Part shown: piece by piece, positions 54,180 through 64,000 of the stretch
How positions within the stretch are numbered: the stretch's first letter is position 1
Layout of the letters: the number at the start of each line of letters is the position of its first letter
Assembly (NCBI GenBank): GCA_031761405.1
Contig: JASEVX010000003.1
Coordinates: 68,301,044-68,365,043, forward strand
Direction of reading: 5' to 3'
Origin: Serripes groenlandicus
Lineage: Eukaryota; Mollusca; Bivalvia; Cardiida; Cardiidae
DNA: 64,000 bases
The notes under the pieces: model-generated
The model's input: the letters and a program-made list of their open reading frames with translations, nothing else
Told to the model about the DNA's origin: nothing
Databases searched by the model: none
Made by a program: the position numbers and the translations under genes

Positions 54180-54590
54180 TGCGATGGTGTTGTGAACGCG
54201 AGTCTTTAGTTTTGATTGTATCTTAATCAAACTTATACAGTAGTTAGATATCCATGAGAGCTTGGTTCCACCAGCCAGATCCGTCAATGCAAGACTGGAT
54301 TATGGCCCTTGATATTGTCAAAATTGCTATAATAGAGCTTGCCCCATTTTCTATCTGATCTTTACCAAACATAGATAGTAGTTAAATATTGATGAGAGCT
54401 TGGTTCCTTTCGAAAACCAGCCAGATCCGCCTATGCAAGACTAGATTACGGCCCTTGAAAATGTCAAAATTGCTATAATACAGCTTGTGAACACATTAGA
54501 GTCTCCATTTGTTATCCTATCTTCACCAAACTTAGATAGTAGTTTAATATTGATGAGAGTAAAATTATATCAGGATTTCTGAATATGAAA
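54180..54590. repeat. About 165-bp tandem repeat, 2.5 units
   Basis: AGATAGTAGTTAAATATTGA with GATGAGAGCTTGGTTCC, CAGCCAGATCCG, ATGCAAGACT and GTCAAAATTGCTATAATA recur in order, ending with TCACCAAACTTAGATAGTAG. The unit design matches the tandem cores of the E1-E6 elements, but terminal hairpins were not found. Confidence 0.75.
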
Positions 54591-54639
54591 TTCACCCTTA
54601 CAAAGAGGGCTGAATGACAGTATGATGATTGAACAGTTG

Positions 54640-54719
54640 AAAATATTGTGGCAAAAGGAGCAATTTCTCCTTTAACCACAATGTTTTTAAAAGTCATCTG
54701 CATGTGGGAAAGGGTTAAG
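54640..54719. mobile_element. Small TTAA MITE remnant
   Basis: GAAAATATTGTGGCAAAAGG, GCAATTTCTCCTTTAACCAC and CATGTGGGAAAGGGTTAA; only the centre and right end remain. Confidence 0.65.
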
Positions 54720-54737
54720 TTCATAGATCATAACAGA

Positions 54738-54950
54738 AGGCAGTGGTGCAGAGGTAGAGCGTCGGCCTCTCACATCAAAGGTCCCTGGTTCGAGTCCCGT
54801 GATGAGCGGGTCCTGACTTTGGGATTTTTCCACACAATCGGCGCGAGTACTGGTTAAGTATCCAGGAAGCAGACATCGAGCGTGATTAATATAAGCTTAA
54901 AGCTTGTTTCGCAATCGATTTAAAATAAATAAGTTTAAACTAACCTAGAA
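54738..54950 (+). mobile_element. tRNA-derived SINE, family B, copy 2 (well preserved)
   Basis: The head GGCAGTGGTGCAGAGGTAGA then GCGTCGGCCTC is box A, and CCTGGTTCGAGTCCCG is box B. The body has GAGTACTGGTTAAGTATCCA and GAGCGTGATTAATATAAGC, and the tail is AAATAAATAAGTTTAAACTA. Same family as 27165-27372. Confidence 0.85.
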
Positions 54951-55078
54951 AAGTTAGAGTACAAACAAGCATGACACCTGTTATGATATAAACTTTAATG
55001 TTTTATATTTCTTTAAGTTCAGTAAAACTAATAAGATAAAAGGTTTTTTCTTATTTATCTGTTTACCTAAAATGACAT

Positions 55079-55222
55079 TAACCCTTTCCCTCTTGTAGAT
55101 GCATCTATAGCAGACAATTTTGAAAACACTGTGGCTAAAGAAGAAATTGCTCCATTTGCCACAAATTATTTTAAATATTCTATGTCATTTGCTGCAGTTT
55201 GATGTTTGTGGGAAAGTGTTAA
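55079..55222. mobile_element. Shortened TTAA MITE copy
   Basis: TTAACCCTTTCCCTCTTGTA at left, GTTTGTGGGAAAGTGTTAA at right. The hairpin arm TTGCTCCATTTGCC is kept and the side region is deleted. Confidence 0.75.
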
Positions 55223-55801
55223 GTCATTTCCAGGGTTATCTGCTTTGAAAAAAACCAATCGGACAGAGGTGAAATGTTGGAAGAAAAAAAAAGCAATTTG
55301 TCTACGAAAGAAGTATGCTGCAGAGGCATTTAAAGAAGTTTGTATCAGAAAATGAATAATAAGTTTTAGTCTCTCTCTACTGTAATGCATAAAGACTGGT
55401 AGAAAAACGTAATTGTAACACATTTCAAATGAAATAATATATGTCAAATATAAAAGTAACATAGAACAAAACCTTTCTTCCTTATGTTCAAAAATGCAAT
55501 TTCACTATGTAGGTCAAGGTCATGACCCAGATATAACATTTGGTTAAATTATTTACTGGTAGGAATGCTTTTTATGTTAAAATATCACAAAACTGATAAA
55601 ATATCTTCCATATTCATGATCCACCATTATATGTATTTCCGATCTTATAACACAACATCACATCATAATTAAGAATTGATGAAATAATAACATGACATAA
55701 GACAGTCCATGAATCTTGTGAATAGGTCATATGAGGTGATAAAAACAATTTATATAAAAATAAACACAAGTAAATACTGGAATATTATTTCTATTATTGT
55801 T
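55223..55801. other. No gene recognised
   Basis: AT-rich intergenic DNA downstream of DRC10. A minus-strand frame (55166-55462) has no recognisable domain. Confidence 0.4.
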
Positions 55802-55807
55802 TTTATT
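55802..55807 (-). terminator. Candidate polyadenylation signal of DRC10
   Basis: AATAAA on the minus strand, 181 bases after the DRC10 stop codon. Plausible in position, but the region is AT-rich, so a chance match cannot be excluded. Confidence 0.35.
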
Positions 55808-55987
55808 TTAGTCTAAATACCAATAAATGGAAGAATGGTTAAAAGCAGTTTCAGTCCATCAACTAAGTATTCATTCAACAGTAAACAGTCAAAATGTCAA
55901 CAAATATCACATTCAGCAGGACATGTAGATAAATAGATAAGTAATCGACTTTATAAAACATATCACAAGAGTTCAACCATTACACAT

Positions 55988-58900
55988 TTACTTCTTCTTC
56001 TTCCCACCCTTCTTCTTTCTCGTTTTAAGCGCCTTGCGGACCTTGTAAGATCTCCAGAAAGCCTGGATTGTTGTTGAAGCTTTGACCATGAGGGAAAGCT
56101 CCCTCTCTGCTGCTTCACGCCTCTCCCGAGCGGTTCTGCGCTCCTCCATGATCTGTTGATATTCAGACTCCAATGTCTTGAATCGCTCCTCAAGCTCGTG
56201 AAGCTGCTTCTTCTCTTCAGTGTAATCGGCATCAATTTCTTCAAACTCATCCTGAAAAATATAAGTTAAGTGTTATGTAAGCTGCTGAAACTGTAGGGTG
56301 CTTCATAATATTAAGCATATCTTTTAACAAGAGCACCGCATACGGCACAGACGCTCGACTGATAGGGAGAAAACAAAAGAGAAAAAAATGAGCTAAACAA
56401 AAAACCTTAACCGGACGACCACGCCGCCGCCCCCGACAACGACGCCAGGGTCATGACCATAGCTCTCGTTTTTTTCGAGCTAACAAGAGTATGTTCATGG
56501 AAGACATATGTTGCAGGGTTGTCAAAATTAACTGATTGCCTATCAAATCAGTTAAAATCACTCCTTAGCCCCCAGGGTGGTGCTAATTTTGACCCAGGGG
56601 CATAATTTGAACAATCTTGGAAGAGGACCACTAAACATTGCTACTCAATAAATATCTAAGCTCTAGGCCTTTCAGTTTCAGACAACAATATTTTCAAGGC
56701 TTTGCCATATAATATACTCTGTGTAAAACAGGTGACTTCAAGGTTGGGGCCCATTTTGACCCAAGGGGCATAATTTGAACAATCTTAGTAGAGGACCACT
56801 AAACGTTGCTACACACCAAGTATCTAAGCCGTTCGGTTTCAGACAAGAAGATTTTTAAAGTTTTATTTAAATCCTTTGATGGCAACCAGAGTTCTGCATG
56901 GAATTAATTACCAAGCAACTGGCTGCTTTTCCACATAAACTTTTAGCCCATTGGTTGAAGACGAATGACACTTGTCATAGTGACTTTTTTCAAACCTTGG
57001 AAAGAATGTTGGCCAAGATGGGGTTCGAACTCACAACTCCTGGAATGACAGCATGTGTCACCAATATTTTGCAGAAATATAGGACAGAATATAGAGAGTA
57101 TGCTAGCCATAACGAAGTTTCATCACAAATGGTTGCATGGATACAGAGAAGTTGCTTGAAGTCAAACGTCCATTGACTGAGAGATGACTCTAGGAATGAC
57201 AGACAGTTTGTCATGACATTAGCTTGCCTGGCTTTCAGCCAGAGGTGCTAAAACGTATTTCTTCCAGGGAAAAGTTTGTACAACTTATCTGCTTTTGTCA
57301 CAGATATACAAAACTAAACTTACCTGTCTTTCTCCCATGTCCTGGTCAAAACGCTGGATCCAATTTTCTACTTCAGTTTCAATCTTGAACTTTTTCTACA
57401 GAAAAAAATAAAACAAAAATATCACATGTATAAATTTACCAAGGACAAGATATCTAAGAAAAACGATGCAACAGTCATCAAAATCAAAATTTTGATTCCC
57501 TTACTGGAAAATGTGTGATATACATTTTAATTTATTGTATACTTCATTTGACCCTTTATTCCTAGAACCAAATTAATTTCTTTATCAAAGTTAACCCTGT
57601 TGGCAAACAACAATTTCAATATCCAATAACATATTTTTAGAACTTAAATAAATGCTCCTGACAAAATCTGTAATTCATACAAATTGATATGAAACAATGA
57701 GCTATATATTATACCCATCAATAACTTGATAATCAAGTAAGACCTACCTAGTGGTTAAAGCATTCTCATTAACATCAGCTTTGTGATCAGTATCAACAAT
57801 GTTTGCAGTGCTATTTACAATTCTTTTGTAAGATAGCTGGCTATTATTTTAATACAACTTGTAACACAAATAAAGAATAGCCAGAATTCCTAGAAAGAAG
57901 TTTTAACCCAACATGGACAATACCTAAAATATCATCACATCAAATACTTCAAAAACATCTGAAGAAATATTGTGGAGAAATCGGTTAGGATTTGAATAGG
58001 AATTAACATCATTGTGGTAAAAAGGAAAATTGTTTATTCTGAGAACTTTTAATTTCAATGAACATCTACTTCAAAGTCATCTGCATCATGTACAATAACA
58101 GGGGTTTCATTTGGTTGTAGATTAGAAGGATAATAATTGAAAGTAGGCAGGGGTCAGGGGATACCCGAGTAGGGGTTAAGGAAATTATATTTAAACTATC
58201 TGGGTAAAGGGGCTACCGGGTCATTTTGAAACCCCATTGAATAAACAATTAGTATTAATAATCCACAGAAAAGACTTATACAAATACCTTTCTCAGTTCT
58301 TGTTCATTTTCTCTGTGCTCTCCAACATGATTCTGAAGCTGTGTTTGCAGCTGAACAACTTCTTGTGTCAGTCTTTGTTTACGTCCTTCACTGTTCTTTT
58401 TATCTGAACCCTTCTGCTTTTCAGCCTCTACATTCACCCTGCGAATGTGGTCCTCAGAAAACTTTTGAATTTGGCGGAGATCAGCCTGAAGCGCTCTAAT
58501 GACATCATTTTTCTTCCTGATCTGTGGAAAACAATTTTAATGTATGATTAGGTAAAGAATGACGGGAATAGAATTTTTATTAGGGAATTAAGATCAAACA
58601 AGATTTCATTTTCTAAACTTTTTTCAATGTCCATTATTATGCAACTGATTGAGGACTGCATTGTCACATTACTTTCACTTTGATGCTCAAAATTCAACTG
58701 AAGTAATACCGTTATATGGTTGATGGTTTTTGTGGTGAAATTGATTCTTATAACATAACACAAGAGTATTGTTGAAAATCAAACATTAAAAAAAAAATAT
58801 CAATTCTAGATGAAATGATACATATTGAACACTTTTGAAACAACTTTGTCAAGACATGTATCGCATTTTTTTAAAAATATAAAGATAAAAGAAACAGAAT

Positions 58901-60593
58901 GTTAGAATTTGTATTAGGTTTAGGAATTGCATTCAACAGTAATTCAGTAAAATCACTCCATTTCCTTGGCAAATTATAAGTACTTTTACAAGGTTCTACT
59001 TTAGACTGCATAATTTCTTTTAATAAATTGAAATAATTGTGTGATTCTTAAAAAAGTTTAAACGATATATGGGCAATTTTAGATGGGAAATGTCTCCAGA
59101 CTCGCTCTAGACACACCTGTTGTAAGTTGTAATGCTTTTTTCGTATATCGAGGGCTTGGCGTGAAACGTTGTAACTAAAATTGGTATTTTTTTACCAAGG
59201 TTAATCACCTCGCCATGAAGTCTTTATAAGCGTTAAATCATTTTTCTTGGTAAACAATGGAAATGTAGGTGCCATTGCTTGTTCTGAGCAATGACACCTT
59301 AATTTGCATTGGTTACAAAGGGACCAGGATTATCAAAAAAAGGTTTTTAGTTACAACCGTTTCAGACCAAGCCCTGGATATTTATATATCATCCATGAGC
59401 ACCTAGGAATGTTAAACAAAACAAAACATTATTATCCCTTTCCCGCATACAAAAAGCAAACATATGAATAATATCAATGCGGGAAAGTTTAATATTGAAA
59501 AATAAAAGAAGCATTTTTGCAAAAGAAGCAATTTCTCATTATGATGATTTTCCCTTTTTATTACAATGTTTTTAAAAAATTTGTCTGCTGTACAGGCGTC
59601 AAAATGTGCCTTCGAGTGGGAAAGGGAGGGTTAAAAGCAAAAATATACCTCTTCATCTTTATCATCTTGGGCAGCTTTCAGTTCTGTTTCCAACTTGTCA
59701 ATGATTGCTGCATTATTCCTTTCTCTTTTGGAAATTTCTTGAAGATATTCCATCTTTTCCTTTTCTTCCTCAGGTGTTGTAAGAAGCTTATTCATAAGCA
59801 CATCTTTCAGCTCTTTCATGTTCAGTATTAATTCAGCAACAATTGGATTTCTTCTGTTATATTCATTTTTGATGATATTTAAAGCTGTTGGGCTACTTGT
59901 GAATGCACGCAAGATACTTTTACATGAGGTGTTCAACTGCTGTGCCACCATGGTAAGGCTTCTGACTGTTCTTTCAATCTGACTGTCAATGCTGAAGTTA
60001 GACCGTGCACTACCAACACTGGATGGTCTTGAACTTTGCCCCTCCTGACCGGATTCTGATCTTCTGGAACTTGATCTAGAAACCTGCTTTATACTGCCTG
60101 AGATAACGGATGCTGCATGTCCTTCATCCTCTTCAAGCATCTGGTTACCCTCAGGATCACCCTCTGAGGGGGTTGGTGTCCGCTTTTTCATTGCCATCTC
60201 ATTCCGTTTCATCTGTTTATCTAATGTCTGTTTTATGTCCTCATAGCTTCCCAGGATGACAGCATGATGCTCTATCAGCTGAGTCAGTTCAGCTCCAAGG
60301 CTTATAGAGAATCTATCTATACTGTCAATTATGAAAGGTAGGAGCGTGACAATCTCGCTTTTCAGTATTGTATCCTCAAAGACGGACATCACCCTCTGAG
60401 CTTCTATTGTGGCAATCTTCTTCCTTGCTGGTTCAAGAGCTCGAGAAGGATCCAAACGCAGCCGATTTTTCAGCTTAGCATTTAGAATTCCGCGGTTCTT
60501 CTGGGGTGGATTAGGGACCTGAAGCCTCATTTGTAGAGTTGGCTCAGCTGTAACAGTCTGAGTCAACGATCTTGCCATTGCAGCAGTCGCCAT
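55988..60593 (-). CDS. DRC10: Dynein regulatory complex subunit 10 (IQ domain-containing protein D)
   Basis: Four coding exons on the minus strand: 60593-59649, 58521-58288, 57395-57324 and 56251-55988; all introns phase 0 and GT-AG. The product is 504 residues, longer than human IQCD (about 450). Residues 60-84 (ATIEAQRVMSVFEDTILKSE and onward) match the N-terminal domain. Residues about 137-200 are a Ser/Arg/Glu-rich insert not in vertebrates. Residues about 260-417 are coiled coil, including ENWIQRFDQDMGERQ. An IQ motif lies at 479-490 (IQAFWRSYKVRK), followed by a Lys/Gly-rich tail. DRC10 is part of the nexin-dynein regulatory complex on axonemal doublets, which coordinates dynein for ciliary bending; the IQ motif may bind calmodulin. 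IQCG/DRC9 shares the IQ tail, but the N-terminus and coil fit IQCD better. An X-box-like site lies upstream. Confidence 0.93.
56327..56482 (+). mobile_element. Short hairpin-ended element E8 (DRC10 intron 3)
   Basis: Starts ACAAG (56327-56331) followed by AGCACCGCATACGGCACAGA with a weak CCG/CGG hairpin, then CGCTCGACTGAT. Ends with hairpin AGCTCTCG-TTTTTTT-CGAGCT (56461-56481). There is no tandem core. The next element begins with ACAAG directly after. Confidence 0.5.
56483..56885 (+). repeat. Dispersed repeat with two 170-bp units (DRC10 intron 3)
   Basis: Starts AACAAGAGTATGTTCATGGA then AGACATATG (TATGT/ACATA hairpin). Two units carry TTTTGACCCAAGGGGCATAA-type phrases (about 56585 and 56756) and GAGGACCACTAAACRTTGCT. 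This is a start like the E-type elements; the 3' hairpin was not identified. Confidence 0.55.
56905..57052 (-). mobile_element. Truncated SINE family A (DRC10 intron 3)
   Basis: ACTGGCTGCTTTTCCACATA, GTTGAAGACGAATGACACTT, AACCTTGGAAAGAATGTTGG and GGGGTTCGAACTCACAACTC then CTGGAATGACAGCA match the 10.4-kb SINE in order. The box A end and the tail are missing. Confidence 0.8.
59151..59375. mobile_element. Palindromic MITE, second family, copy 2 (DRC10 intron 1)
   Basis: Ends are AGGGCTTGGCGTGAAACGTT and AACCGTTTCAGACCAAGCCCT. The central GCCATTGCTTGTTCTGAGCA then ATGACACC folds. The internal sequence corresponds to 32159-32401 in the opposite orientation. Confidence 0.85.
59433..59634. mobile_element. 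TTAA MITE copy abutting the DRC10 exon 1 donor
   Basis: ATCCCTTTCCCGCATACAAA at left and GAGTGGGAAAGGGAGGGTTAA at right. Its right end is 14 bases from the exon 1 boundary at 59649, so it sits directly inside intron 1. Confidence 0.75.
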
Positions 60594-61070
60594 GATTAAA
60601 TAAATATTTCTTGAAATATAGTGTCAAGAAAGAGTCAGTTTCTTACATAAATAGTTGAAGTATTTATGTGTAACATAAAGTGTTCATTTACCGTTTCTAT
60701 ATTTTAAATCAGTGTCCTCGAGAGTCCTTTTTAAAGGAAAAATCTATCAACCCAACGGGTTTGTTTATCCTGGTTATCCAATATCCGCCATCTTGTAACC
60801 AAACAACTGAAATTGTTTGTTATCCTAGCAACGGCAACAAATAGCGCCCGACAAACAGTTTTGAGGTTTTACAACCTTTGAAATATTCAAGAAATACAAT
60901 CCGTCATTTGTTCAATAAAAAAATCTTTAACCTCAAATATTGATATTTATTGATATTTAGGTTACACTTTTCAAGACTAAAAGAAGGATTCAGTGGCGGA
61001 ACAATTTTATGGAACTATTTCTTGTTGACCTTTGTGAAATAAGGTTAAATAGGTGGCGTAGTAAGCCAAT
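60594..61070. promoter_or_regulatory. Divergent promoter between DRC10 and a plus-strand gene
   Basis: A 477-base gap separates the DRC10 ATG (60593, minus) from an ATG at 61071 (plus). It holds a YY1-type site CCGCCATCTTG (60785-60795), an RFX X-box-like site GTTATCCTAGCAAC (60819-60832), and CCAAT just before the plus ATG. X-boxes bound by RFX factors are typical of ciliary gene promoters, which suits DRC10. No TATA box is evident. Shared use by both genes is inferred from spacing. Confidence 0.6.
60819..60832. promoter_or_regulatory. X-box-like RFX site
   Basis: GTTATCCTAGCAAC has two half-sites spaced by 2 bases. AGCAAC matches the RGYAAC half exactly; GTTATC differs from GTNRCC by one position. 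It lies 226 bases upstream of the DRC10 start codon, within the usual range for ciliary genes. Confidence 0.5.
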
Positions 61071-61140
61071 ATGGCGCGGAATATGGATGAACATCATCTA
61101 ATACAGGAAGTGGATGGCTTTGAAGACATTTATTCATTAC
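61071..61140 (+). CDS. First coding exon of an unidentified gene divergent from DRC10
   Basis: ATG at 61071 in the strong context CCAATATGGCG opens 23 codons (MARNMDEHHLIQEVDGFEDI then YSL) and ends in phase 1 at a consensus donor, GTATGT (61141). The acidic, protein-like composition, CpG-rich upstream DNA and divergent position support a real first exon. The second exon was not found in the remaining 2.9 kb and probably lies beyond the window. The family is not recognised from 23 residues. Confidence 0.55.
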
Positions 61141-61478
61141 GTATGTCTATTTTACGTCATTTCTAAGTTATATGCACTGAATAATGGAACAGATTAAATC
61201 ATTCACTTATGTTCCGCTACAAGCATCAGTATGCGAAATGAAAGTAGGTGATTTAGGTGACGAAGTGTGGCATCGTGGTTTGTTTACATTCTGTCTGTCA
61301 CCGTCAATTAATGTCAAAAGGTCAAAAACTTAGTTACAAGTTTTAATTCTTGATTTGTTTAACTTAAGCGAACTGTGCACTCTTAGTTTTGAGTATAAAT
61401 CAATTATAGACGACCCTCACCCTTAACCCGTTAGAGTACTGAATGTTAACCGAATTAACCCTTAACGCTAGTCCACCC
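61141..61478. other. Probable first intron, no feature
   Basis: Moderately AT-rich, with TTAACCC-like triplets near 61425-61475 (AACCCGTTAG, AATTAACCCTTAACG) just before a MITE insertion. Confidence 0.4.
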
Positions 61479-61714
61479 TTAACCCTTTCCCACATACAAA
61501 AAGTCTGCAGCATACGACTTTGAACATATTTTGTCAACAAAAAATAGAAAATCTCTTTCATTAAATGGATAACCTATGACACAAAGTGGAAAACATTGTG
61601 GCAAAAAGAGAAATTGCTCGTTTTGAGCAATTTCTTCTTTTGTCACTATGTTTTCAAAAAGCCGTCTGCTGCAAAGGCGTCAGAATATCGTTTATATGAG
61701 GGAAAGGGTTTTAA
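61479..61714. mobile_element. TTAA palindromic MITE copy
   Basis: TTAACCCTTTCCCACATACA at left and GAGGGAAAGGGTTTTAA at right. The hairpin is GAAATTGCTCGTTTTGAGCA. Inserted in a stretch of several TTAA sites. Confidence 0.88.
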
Positions 61715-61802
61715 ATCCCTTGATTATCTATGTTAATACATACTATTATTTTATTTTGAAAGCTTAAGTGAGCAAACAAAATAAAAATTTAATTATTTTC
61801 TT

Positions 61803-62015
61803 TTAACCTTTTTCCCTTCATCCTAATTTTGAAAACATTGTTAGAAAAAGGAAAATTGCTCACAATTTCTCCGCTTGCCACAATGTTTTCAACTCTATTC
61901 AGTTATTATACTTTCATTAATTGATACTGCACATATAGATGCAATGTGACGCTTTGAACACAGCGAGATGTTTTTCGAAGTTGTCTGCTCTGCAGATTTG
62001 TGAGAAAGGGATAAG
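61803..62015. mobile_element. Diverged TTAA MITE copy
   Basis: TTAACCTTTTTCCCTTCATC at left, GTGAGAAAGGGATAAG at right. The centre (GGAAAATTGCTCACAATTTC) keeps a short hairpin. Confidence 0.65.
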
Positions 62016-62452
62016 ACTATTGTCTTTACACATTAAGTTTGCCTGAATGAATTACAGGCAGCTTTTCAGTTTTGTTGGCCCAACAGCAAATGGCCTTTTT
62101 CTTAAAATATGTTATGATTTAGATTAATTACCAGTATGCTTTCATTTGATATCTTCCAATTCCAAAATGTTCTTCAAATGCTTTAAATTTGGATGAGTCA
62201 TAAAATTGCATAATTACACAACGTTAATGATTTGTAATGCAAAGGAAACGGTATACATAACTAGTTCAAGGTTGAATGGATGGCCACTATGAATCATTCA
62301 TACCCGTCGATGAAATAATTGTCAATTCATGTGTTTCTTTTCTTCTTTTTAAAAAATGTAGAGCTGTTATTGTTAGAACATGGGGTAATTTATTGAATAC
62401 ACATATATATTGTAGAATCTGCTGAAAGCAACAATAAATACTTGATTGATTT
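62016..62452. other. No feature recognised
   Basis: AT-rich. A SINE-like tail phrase (GAATCTGCTGAAAGCAACAA then TAAATACTTGATTGATT) precedes the next MITE but has no head. Confidence 0.4.
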
Positions 62453-62681
62453 TAACCCTTTCCCTCATACGACAATTGTGCAGCAGACGACTTTGAACAT
62501 ATTTTGTCAAAAAATAGAAAATCTCTTTAATTCAATGGATAACCTATGACTAAAAGTGGAAAACATTGTGGCAAAAGGAGAAATTGCACGTTCTGTGCAA
62601 TTTCTTCTTTTGTCACTATGTTTTAAAAAAGCTGTCTGCTGCAGAGGAGTCAGAAAGCGTCTATATGAGGGAAAGGGTTAA
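62453..62681. mobile_element. TTAA palindromic MITE copy
   Basis: TTAA at 62453 and 62678. The hairpin is GAAATTGCACGTTCTGTGCA. Confidence 0.9.
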
Positions 62682-62740
62682 ACTATCAACAGGTTCAAAT
62701 CAATCAACCATCTTTGTTACCTTTTCCCTGACCATAGAGA

Positions 62741-62992
62741 TTAACCCTTTCCCTCATACAACAATTCTGCAGCAGACGACTTTGAACATATTTCGTCAAA
62801 AAATAGAAAATCTCTATAATTGAATGGATTACCTATTGTTAAATTGTCAAAAGTGGAAAACATTGTGGCAAAAGAAGAAATTGCTCGTTTTGAGCAATTT
62901 CTTCATTATAATGTCACTATGTTTTTAAAAAGCCGTCTGCTGCAGAGGCATCAGAAAGCGTCTATATGAGGGAAAGCATTAAAGACAAGTTT
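62741..62992. mobile_element. TTAA palindromic MITE copy with small insertions
   Basis: TTAA at 62741 and 62989. It carries two extra short pieces (near 62835-62850 and 62905-62915). The hairpin is GAAATTGCTCGTTTTGAGCA. Confidence 0.87.
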
Positions 62993-64000
62993 ACATGTCT
63001 CTGCAGTTCATGTCGACTTGAATAAATATTGTAGACAAAAATAAGATTGTTCAAAATGGTTATTTAACTATTTTTCTACAATGTTTGTTTTTTATCAAAA
63101 TGATATTTTCATTTTACCATTTATAACATTTAAGCATAGATCTGGTTTTTGGACGGTACCCCTTAGGGTACTGTCTATAGCCATGTGCATTTTGAGAAAT
63201 CGTACAACAATTGGCTCCCTGATTATAAACAGTATGACAGTGTAAAGCTGGGTACCAAAAACCGAGAGGGCTTTTTTTATACCCACAACAAAAAAGTAGT
63301 GCCAATTATCAGGCAATATAACTGCTTTTCGAAAACATTGGTGAATCAAGATATCTGAATTTTGAAAACGGACTGTAAAAAGGCAGCATTAGTGGATGAA
63401 GTATTACGTTTACAATTTTGCGTTGAAGTTTGAATTAATATATTCATAAACAATGTATGAATATATACCAATTGTTTACATGTTTCAATCAGAAAGAATT
63501 TAATTTTTAGAAACGAAATAATATTGACACTATTACAATTCATACGTTATTATGTTTCTTAAAATTTCGTTTGATATAAAATCGTAGTACGGCAATTTTG
63601 ATGATATCACGTGATATTTTGATTTTCTTGTAGATCAGAAGTGATTTTGGGATGTTTGGTAGTATTCAGAATAATGCCAAACGCTTCGATGAATCAAAGC
63701 ACTGCAAGTGCTCACAGCAAGGGGCTAACTGCAGATAACATTTGGACATGGATTTACCGATCCCAAAAGTCTAACTTGAACACTTTACACTAGCAATTTG
63801 TTAGTTAGCACTTTATATCCATATATTAAATGATAAAGGAGTAAAGCAAAACACTGTAAACACACTATGATGGTCTATCGATATACTAAAAGTTGGCATA
63901 CACATGCGCATCTCTGCTATCTGGATAGTTTCTGCTTAGCACACCTCCTGGTTTACAATGGATTTTAGTCGTGTCTTTTTTGAATGCAATTAACACATAT
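62993..64000. other. No gene supported at the right edge
   Basis: AT-rich. Overlapping minus-strand frames at 63095-63349 and 63114-63305 share DNA in different phases. A short CpG and CACGTGA piece near 63608 has no gene attached. If the 61071 exon is real, this is intron sequence. Confidence 0.4.

Noticed and set aside
55988..60593. DRC9/IQCG as the identity of the minus-strand ciliary gene
   Set aside because: DRC9 shares the C-terminal IQ motif and basic tail, but the N-terminal IEAQRVMSVFEDTILKSEIV region and the KLLTTPEEEKEKMEYLQEIS stretch fit DRC10/IQCD clearly better.
28291..62823. Recurrent about 60-85 codon ORFs reading [20 protein letters not shown] and similar
   Set aside because: They are translations of the TTAA palindromic MITE arms and occur wherever an intact copy lies. 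There is no sign of selection for protein.

Overview
This window is AT-rich nuclear DNA from an animal, most likely a marine bivalve mollusc. The genes have GT-AG introns. The intergenic and intronic DNA is packed with tRNA-derived SINEs, palindromic MITEs and hairpin-ended elements carrying 150-170 bp tandem repeats, a style typical of bivalve genomes. The bivalve assignment is an inference from repeat style and gene content; no species is claimed.

Three genes can be read exon by exon. MED21 (Mediator subunit 21, + strand, four coding exons, 30492-35647) encodes 141 residues. BOLA2 (BolA-like protein 2, + strand, three coding exons, 43684-46784) encodes 84 residues. DRC10/IQCD (nexin-dynein regulatory complex subunit 10, - strand, four coding exons, 60593-55988) encodes 504 residues. 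A fourth gene probably starts divergently from DRC10 at 61071; only its first coding exon is visible. Weaker protein signals are a spliced Ty3/gypsy-type integrase exon (12931-12741, -), a non-LTR retrotransposon C-terminal remnant (11412-10768, -), and a broken glutamate-rich repeat ORF (about 21572-20101, -).

Layout. 1-12 kb: a 159-bp tandem repeat, a foldback transposon, a 2.2-kb 30-bp minisatellite with higher-order structure, a degenerate minisatellite and two tRNA-SINEs. 12-17 kb: the integrase exon and a 405-bp tandem array. 17.3-24.05 kb: a block whose ends are diverged inverted copies, with a 24/30-bp minisatellite near the centre and a run of 22 G. 24.2-25.7 kb: a hairpin-ended element with nine 152-bp units. 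26-30 kb: MITEs, SINE relics and palindromes. 30-36 kb: MED21. 36-43.5 kb: four more hairpin-ended elements in series. 43.6-46.8 kb: BOLA2. 47-55 kb: MITEs, SINEs and a 33-bp minisatellite. 56-61 kb: DRC10 and its divergent promoter. 61-64 kb: more MITEs.

The three genes do not form a pathway: transcription, cytosolic iron-sulfur trafficking and ciliary motility. The dominant feature is repeat biology. A TTAA-flanked palindromic MITE occurs more than 30 times, with nested copies, copies sharing one TTAA and copies abutting splice sites. A set of sequence-unrelated elements shares one terminal layout, in which the left-end motif changes together with the right-end hairpin stem.
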